A stretch of 11,645 bases of DNA from Pseudomonadota bacterium (lineage in GTDB: Bacteria; Myxococcota_A; Polyangia; Polyangiales; Polyangiaceae). Below are positions 8,049 through 11,645 of the stretch, piece by piece (position 1 is the stretch's first letter; the number at the start of each line of letters is the position of its first letter). The DNA lies in contig JAEYOT010000113.1 in assembly GCA_023411445.1 (NCBI GenBank), positions 1 to 11,645 on the forward strand, read 5' to 3'. The notes under the pieces are model-generated. The model was not told where the DNA came from. It made no database searches and saw only the letters and a list, made by a program, of their open reading frames with translations. The position numbers and the translations under genes were made by a program.

Positions 8049-9479
8049 TCACGACGCCAGCACCCAAGTATCCTTGCTGCCGCCACCCTGTGAGGAGTTG
8101 ACGACCAGCGAGCCCTTCTTCAGCGCGACCCGCGTCAACCCGCCCGGGCTCACGTGGATCTCCTTGCCATAGAGCACGTACGGCCTCAGGTCGACGTGGC
8201 GACCTTCGATCTTGTCGCCCACGATGGTGGGCACGCGAGAGAGCGACAGCGTCGGTTGAGCGATGTAGCCGCGCGGGTTCTGCTTGATGCGCTCGGCGAA
8301 GTCCGCGCGCTCCGCCGCCGTGGAGTGCGGCCCCACCAGCATGCCGTAGCCGCCCGCGCCGTCCGTCGCCTTGACCACCAGCGACTCGAGGTGACCGAGC
8401 ACGTAGGCTCGATCCGCTTCCTCGGTGCACACGTAGGTGGGCACGTTGGGGATGATGGCGTCCTGATCGAGGTAATATTTGATGATGCGCTCGACGTAGC
8501 GATAGATGGCCTTGTCGTCAGCCACGCCCGTGCCAGGCGCGTTGGCCAGCGCTACCCGCCCCTTCACGTACACGTCGAAGATACCAGGCACGCCCAGCAA
8601 GGATTCCGGACGGAACGCCAGTGGATCCATGAAGTCATCGCTGACTCGCCGGTACACCACGTCCACCCGCTGCAGGCCGGCGGTCGTGCGCATCTGCAAG
8701 AAGCCGTCGCGCACCACCAAGTCGAACGGCTCTACCAGCTCCACGCCCATCTGCTGCGCCAAGAACGCGTGCTCGTAGTACGCGCTGTTGTAGCGCCCGG
8801 GCGTGAGCACCACCACGCGCGGATCGCTCACGGCGTCCGGCGCCAGGTGCCGCAGCGTCTCCAGCAGGCGGAGCGGGTAGTCGTCCACCGGTCGCACCCG
8901 CAAGCTCTCGAAGATGCGCGGGAAGGTGCGCTTCAGCACCTGCCGGTTCTCCAGCACGTAGCTGACGCCGGAGGGACAACGCAGGTTGTCCTCCAGCACG
9001 TAAAATTCACCGTTCTTGTCGCGCACCAAGTCCGTGCCGGTGATGTGACACCAGATGCCGCGCGGCGGCTTGAGGCCCTCGCACTGCGGCCGGTAGTCCG
9101 CGCACGTCTTGACCAGCTCGGCCGGCACCACGCCGTCCTTGATGATCTTCTGCTCACCGTACACGTCCGCGATGAACAAGTTCAGCGCCTCGATGCGCTG
9201 CTTGAGCCCGCGGTCCAGCCGCTCCCACTCCTTGGCCGAGATGATGCGGGGGATGATGTCGAACGGGAAGATGCGCTCACCCTCACCCTTCAGAGTGAAC
9301 GTGATGCCCATGCTGAGCAGCGCCCGCTCGGCCGCCGCCTGGCGCCCCAACAGCTCACCTTCGGGTAAGCCGTTGATGCCGTTCACCAGTCGAGAGCAAC
9401 CGGGTCGAGGGCTCTCCGGAGCCTCGAAGAGTTCGTCGAAGAAGAGGCCGTTCTCGGGGTCGTAGCCGTGGAATTTCAT
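8049..9479 (-). CDS. Circularly permuted type-2 ATP-grasp protein (intact active site)
   Basis: Predicted 476-residue cytoplasmic ATP-dependent ligase of the CP-ATP-grasp family (formerly DUF404/DUF407). Such enzymes are expected to activate a carboxylate as acyl-phosphate and join it to an amine; the substrate here is unknown. Conserved elements are IIKDGVVPAELV (112-123), the metal-site strand EFYVLEDNLRCPSGVSYVLE (158-177, with Glu163 and Asn165), SLVVKATDGAGGYGMLVG with ATP-binding Lys370 and a glycine-rich loop (374-379), RHVDLRPYVLYG (427-438), SPGGLTR (444-450) and NSSQGGGSKDTWVL (461-474). All key positions appear present. The frame stays open to 9755, but the extra 92 codons look non-coding; the ATG at 9479 gives the family-typical MKFHGYDP opening. 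The ribosome site is weak (AAGAAAG, 9 nt upstream). It is the first gene of the five-gene cluster, so a promoter probably lies in the 341-bp gap before it. Confidence 0.95.
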   Translation of the reverse strand: MKFHGYDPENGLFFDELFEAPESPRPGCSRLVNGINGLPEGELLGRQAAAERALLSMGITFTLKGEGERIFPFDIIPRIISAKEWERLDRGLKQRIEALNLFIADVYGEQKIIKDGVVPAELVKTCADYRPQCEGLKPPRGIWCHITGTDLVRDKNGEFYVLEDNLRCPSGVSYVLENRQVLKRTFPRIFESLRVRPVDDYPLRLLETLRHLAPDAVSDPRVVVLTPGRYNSAYYEHAFLAQQMGVELVEPFDLVVRDGFLQMRTTAGLQRVDVVYRRVSDDFMDPLAFRPESLLGVPGIFDVYVKGRVALANAPGTGVADDKAIYRYVERIIKYYLDQDAIIPNVPTYVCTEEADRAYVLGHLESLVVKATDGAGGYGMLVGPHSTAAERADFAERIKQNPRGYIAQPTLSLSRVPTIVGDKIEGRHVDLRPYVLYGKEIHVSPGGLTRVALKKGSLVVNSSQGGGSKDTWVLAS

Positions 9480-9820
9480 CCCTTGGCGCTTTCTTGAGCA
9501 TCCAAACGCGCTCCGGACGTCCCGGGAGCTTCGCGAATATTTCAGGTTTGTTTCATCGTAGCCAGCCCCGCGAAACCCACGAAATCCCGCGGGCTTGGGC
9601 TGCCAATCCGCAGCCCCCCTCGCAGCAGGCTGCCCTACGGCCCCCGGTGCCACCAACCCGCAGATCTCGAGCGTTGGCACCTCTGCATGGGGAGCCGGTC
9701 GCCGCTGATCGCCGCGTCGAACCCTGCTCAACGCGCTCCTGCCAACGCGACGCACCCGCGCCGCGGCGGGCGCCGTGCGATGGCAGCGCCCGACTCGTCC
9801 ACTCGCAACGAAGCGCGCGG
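9480..9820. other. 341-bp intergenic region, probable promoter region of the cluster
   Basis: This is the only gap over 300 bp. Near the upstream gene's stop, 9751-9779 can form an imperfect GC-only hairpin (5-bp and 4-bp stems split by an internal loop) with no U-tract, so it is at best a weak terminator candidate. The patch 9533-9560 is clearly AT-richer than its surroundings and lies 55-80 nt ahead of the ATP-grasp start; TACGAT (minus strand, 9555-9560) resembles a -10 box at 4 of 6 positions, but no good -35 partner is seen. I found no convincing sigma-54 site or operator. The in-frame open extension of the ATP-grasp gene to 9755 reads as Arg-rich low-complexity sequence and is not accepted as coding. 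No RNA gene was recognised. Confidence 0.5.
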
Positions 9821-11452
9821 CTACTGCGCGCGGCGTTCTACGAAATGGGGCTCGGCGGCGAGCGAGGCGAAGTAATCCACGAAACCGAGCTGTTGACCGA
9901 CGAACGCGGGGCGCTTGGTTTCACCCAGGCACGACTCCGTGCCTCCGAACACGTAGGTGCTCATGAAGCCGGAGGCGCACTCGTACGGCGCTTCCTCAGC
10001 CGCGAGGCCGTGCGCCAGCTCCTCGAGCGAAGCGAAGTCAAACAGGTGACCACCATTGCCCGGCACGTAGCTGGCGGCGTTGATGGGCAAGCCATTCTCG
10101 TTTTCGCGGTAGCGCCCGGCCTCGTCGAAATGCTCGAAGCCGAAGCCGATCGGATCGAAGTGCTGATGGCACGCCTTACACGAGCCCGACGCGTGGCTCT
10201 CCTCGTAGCGCTGGCGCGTGGTGAGGCCCGGCTCCGGCGGCTTGAGATCGGGCACGTCCGCCGGCACGGTGGGCTTGGTCCGGCACAGCAGCCGCTCCAT
10301 CACGAGCAAGCCGCGCTTCGTCGGTGACGAGGCAGCAGGGCCGGATAGGGTCGCAAGTAGCGCGCCCTGCGCGAGAATGCCCACACCGCGCCCTGCGGGC
10401 CGAGCCGTGACGGCGTAGTCCGCGCTCGGCGCCGGAAAGCCGTAGAACTGTGCGAGGCTCGCGCTCGGCGTGGTGAACGGCGCCGTGAGCAGCTCCTTCA
10501 AGCCGCCGTTTTGCGTGATCACGACCTCGCCGAGGAAGCGCTGCGTTTCCCCCACCATCTGGCTGCGCAGCGCGTCGAACTGCTGCACGTTCGGCTTCGT
10601 CACGCTGCTCGCGTGGCCGTAGCCGAGCCACAAATTGAAGAAGCGCTCGACGATGGGTAGCCCCTTGTCCGAGAGCAAGAGCTCGCGCGCGACGGCTTCG
10701 CGCGCCGCGGGAGAAGAGAGCTCCCCTGCCTCCGCGCGGGCGAGCAGGGCTTCGCTCGGAGCCGTGCCGGAGAAGTTGTAAGCCAGCGCGGCGGCGACCT
10801 CGTGCGGCGCCAGCCGGCGGGCTCCGCCCTGCGCCGCGCCGATTTCGCTGCGGTACACGGCGTAAGGCGATTGCACCAGCGCGCGCGTGACGAAGCGGAT
10901 GCCCGTGGCAAAATCCTTCGCGCTCGCGACCTGCTGGAACAGCGCGGCGTAGCGCCCGCTCTCTTCGGCGCTCAAAGCGCGCCGGAACAGGCGCTTGCCG
11001 TACTTGCCGATGAACTCGGCGGCGCAAGCGGCATCCTTCGTGGTGGCAGAGCAAGGGAGCAGCGACTGGAGCGCCGCGCCGCTCACGGCCGCGCCTACGG
11101 CGTCCGCCGTGCGATCCAGCTCATCAGCGGTTTGCTTACCCACGACGAGCAACGCCGCGTCGTTGTCGAAGCCGTGCTTCGAGATGGGATCCGCGCTCAG
11201 CACGGACGTCCACCCGCTCACGCCGGGGAAGACGTCGTTTAGCGTGCTGGTGAGCTCACCGCGCGTGAGGCGGCGTAGCTTCGGCGTGCCGAGCTTGGAT
11301 TCACCGCACACCGCTGCCGGATCGGGGGTGGGGCCGGGGCCTGGTCCGTTACCGGAGGAGCCGCCGGGCTGATCCTTGCTCGCGTCGTCGCCGCCGCCAC
11401 CCGAGCAAGCGGCGAGCACCAGCGCCAAACCGGTGAGCAGCACGCGGCTCAC
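9821..11452 (-). CDS. DUF1592/DUF1588-family lipoprotein with CxxCH motif
   Basis: A 543-residue exported lipoprotein. It has a lipoprotein signal peptide with lipobox LAAC (Cys16), Ser at +2 and a Gly/Ser/Pro-rich tether to about residue 46, pointing to the outer membrane or periplasm. Domains of the 'planctomycete' series follow: DUF1587-like (59-76, LRRLTRGELTSTLNDVF), DUF1595-like (about 141-202), DUF1592 (about 212-338), DUF1588 (about 354-460, GRGVGILAQGALLATLSG) and a DUF1585-like C-terminus (about 468-541). Within the DUF1588 part SCKACHQHFDPIGFGFEHFD holds a CxxCH motif (425-429), a possible heme c site; Pfam names this domain PSCyt3. Other cysteines (49, 134, 143, 390, 492, 508) could form disulfides. 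It starts with GTG at 11452 in a GTGA overlap with the DUF1552 gene, its usual partner. The function is unknown; surface or periplasmic redox or degradative roles have been suggested for such pairs but are unproven. Confidence 0.93.
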   Translation of the reverse strand: MSRVLLTGLALVLAACSGGGGDDASKDQPGGSSGNGPGPGPTPDPAAVCGESKLGTPKLRRLTRGELTSTLNDVFPGVSGWTSVLSADPISKHGFDNDAALLVVGKQTADELDRTADAVGAAVSGAALQSLLPCSATTKDAACAAEFIGKYGKRLFRRALSAEESGRYAALFQQVASAKDFATGIRFVTRALVQSPYAVYRSEIGAAQGGARRLAPHEVAAALAYNFSGTAPSEALLARAEAGELSSPAAREAVARELLLSDKGLPIVERFFNLWLGYGHASSVTKPNVQQFDALRSQMVGETQRFLGEVVITQNGGLKELLTAPFTTPSASLAQFYGFPAPSADYAVTARPAGRGVGILAQGALLATLSGPAASSPTKRGLLVMERLLCRTKPTVPADVPDLKPPEPGLTTRQRYEESHASGSCKACHQHFDPIGFGFEHFDEAGRYRENENGLPINAASYVPGNGGHLFDFASLEELAHGLAAEEAPYECASGFMSTYVFGGTESCLGETKRPAFVGQQLGFVDYFASLAAEPHFVERRAQ

Positions 11453-11645
11453 GCCAGCACCTCCGTGATCGGCCCCGTGGCATCCGGGAAATTGCCCGTG
11501 ACTCCGAGGGCTTTGCAGATCGAGGTGTACACGTCACCAGCGGGGCGATCTTGCGCGAACGTCACCACGCGCCCTGGCTTCAACCCGCCGCCGCCACCGC
11601 CGATCATGACGCTCGGCACGTAGGACAGCACCGCGGGAGCGGGAC
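11449..11645 (-). CDS. DUF1552 (HXXSHH) domain protein, C-terminal end, partial
   Basis: The reading frame is open to the right edge of the window, so only about 65 C-terminal residues are seen. They read PSVMIGGGGGGLKPGRVVTF, then DVYTSICKALGVTGNFPDATGPITEVLA and a TGA at 11449. This matches the usual end of DUF1552/HXXSHH proteins, with a Gly-rich strand, LKPGR and a terminal 'fGd..gpl..L' pattern. A GTG at 11631 is an internal Val codon rather than a start. The HXXSHH motif, and any twin-arginine signal, would lie outside the window. The gene overlaps the DUF1592-family lipoprotein by 4 nt, consistent with the conserved DUF1552-DUF1592 pairing. Identification rests on a short segment plus this context. 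Confidence 0.75.
   Translation of the reverse strand, partial: PAPAVLSYVPSVMIGGGGGGLKPGRVVTFAQDRPAGDVYTSICKALGVTGNFPDATGPITEVLA

Noticed and set aside
8033..8086. 18-codon N-terminal extension of the alpha-E protein
   Set aside because: It would overlap the ATP-grasp gene by 38 nt and adds unconserved residues; the ATG at 8032 has a better ribosome site and the family-typical start.
8154..9368. Plus-strand open frame of 404 codons antisense to the free-standing ATP-grasp gene
   Set aside because: It is a high-GC shadow; the minus-strand frame carries every conserved ATP-grasp motif, while this translation has a repetitive His/Arg/Val/Leu composition.
9542..9556. Tiny minus-strand frame reading Met-Lys-Gln-Thr-stop ahead of the ATP-grasp gene, considered as a leader peptide
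   Set aside because: It is four codons long, has no ribosome site and no attenuator-like structure, and could easily occur by chance.
9625..9655. TGGCAC on the minus strand of the gap, considered as a sigma-54 -24 element
   Set aside because: There is no TTGC-like -12 element at the required spacing.
9480..9755. 92-codon N-terminal extension of the ATP-grasp protein
   Set aside because: The extension is Arg-rich and not family-like, and the ATG at 9479 gives the conserved MKFHGYDP opening. The open frame is explained by lack of stops in GC-rich DNA.
9751..9779. GC-only imperfect hairpin after the lipoprotein gene as a terminator
   Set aside because: Short stems interrupted by an internal loop and no U-tract; such structures are common by chance at this GC content, so it is only mentioned within the intergenic entry.

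Overview
The window is GC-rich (about two-thirds G+C by eye), and every supportable gene lies on the minus strand. The organism is most likely a member of the Myxococcota (order Polyangiales or a relative). The inference rests on the strong GC3 bias, the DUF1552/DUF1592 gene pair typical of Myxococcota and Planctomycetes, and the lipoprotein with a Gly/Ser/Pro-rich tether after its lipobox. No rRNA, tRNA, CRISPR array or insertion sequence was seen.

In transcription order (right to left), the window opens with the 3' end of a DUF1552 (HXXSHH) gene (11449-11645, cut by the window edge). A DUF1587/1595/1592/1588/1585-type lipoprotein with one CxxCH motif follows (9821-11452), overlapping it by 4 nt (GTGA). 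A 341-bp non-coding gap (9480-9820) separates this pair from the next unit.

The main content is a five-gene minus-strand cluster (123-9479): a free-standing circularly permuted (CP) ATP-grasp ligase (8049-9479), an alpha-E protein (7049-8032), a giant transglutaminase + DUF2126 putative amidoligase (3610-7011), a CP-ATP-grasp/alpha-E fusion (1007-3613), and a second transglutaminase (123-1010). Gaps are 16 and 37 nt; the last two junctions are GTGA overlaps, so one co-translated mRNA is likely. The module therefore carries two ATP-grasp domains, two alpha-E domains, two complete Cys-His-Asp transglutaminase domains and one glutamine-synthetase-like ligase domain. These families have been proposed by comparative genomics to form a peptide-synthesis or protein-tagging system, related to neighbourhoods that also hold the Anbu proteasome-like peptidase. 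To my knowledge no substrate or product has been demonstrated.

The notable sequence-level observation is that the fused ATP-grasp has lost the acidic/amide metal-binding pair and the glycine-rich loop that the free-standing copy keeps, so the two look like an active/degenerate pair. Downstream of the last gene, at 26-52, is a perfect 12-bp palindrome with a GAA triloop on the minus strand, AT-rich in a GC-rich setting and without the U-tract of an intrinsic terminator.
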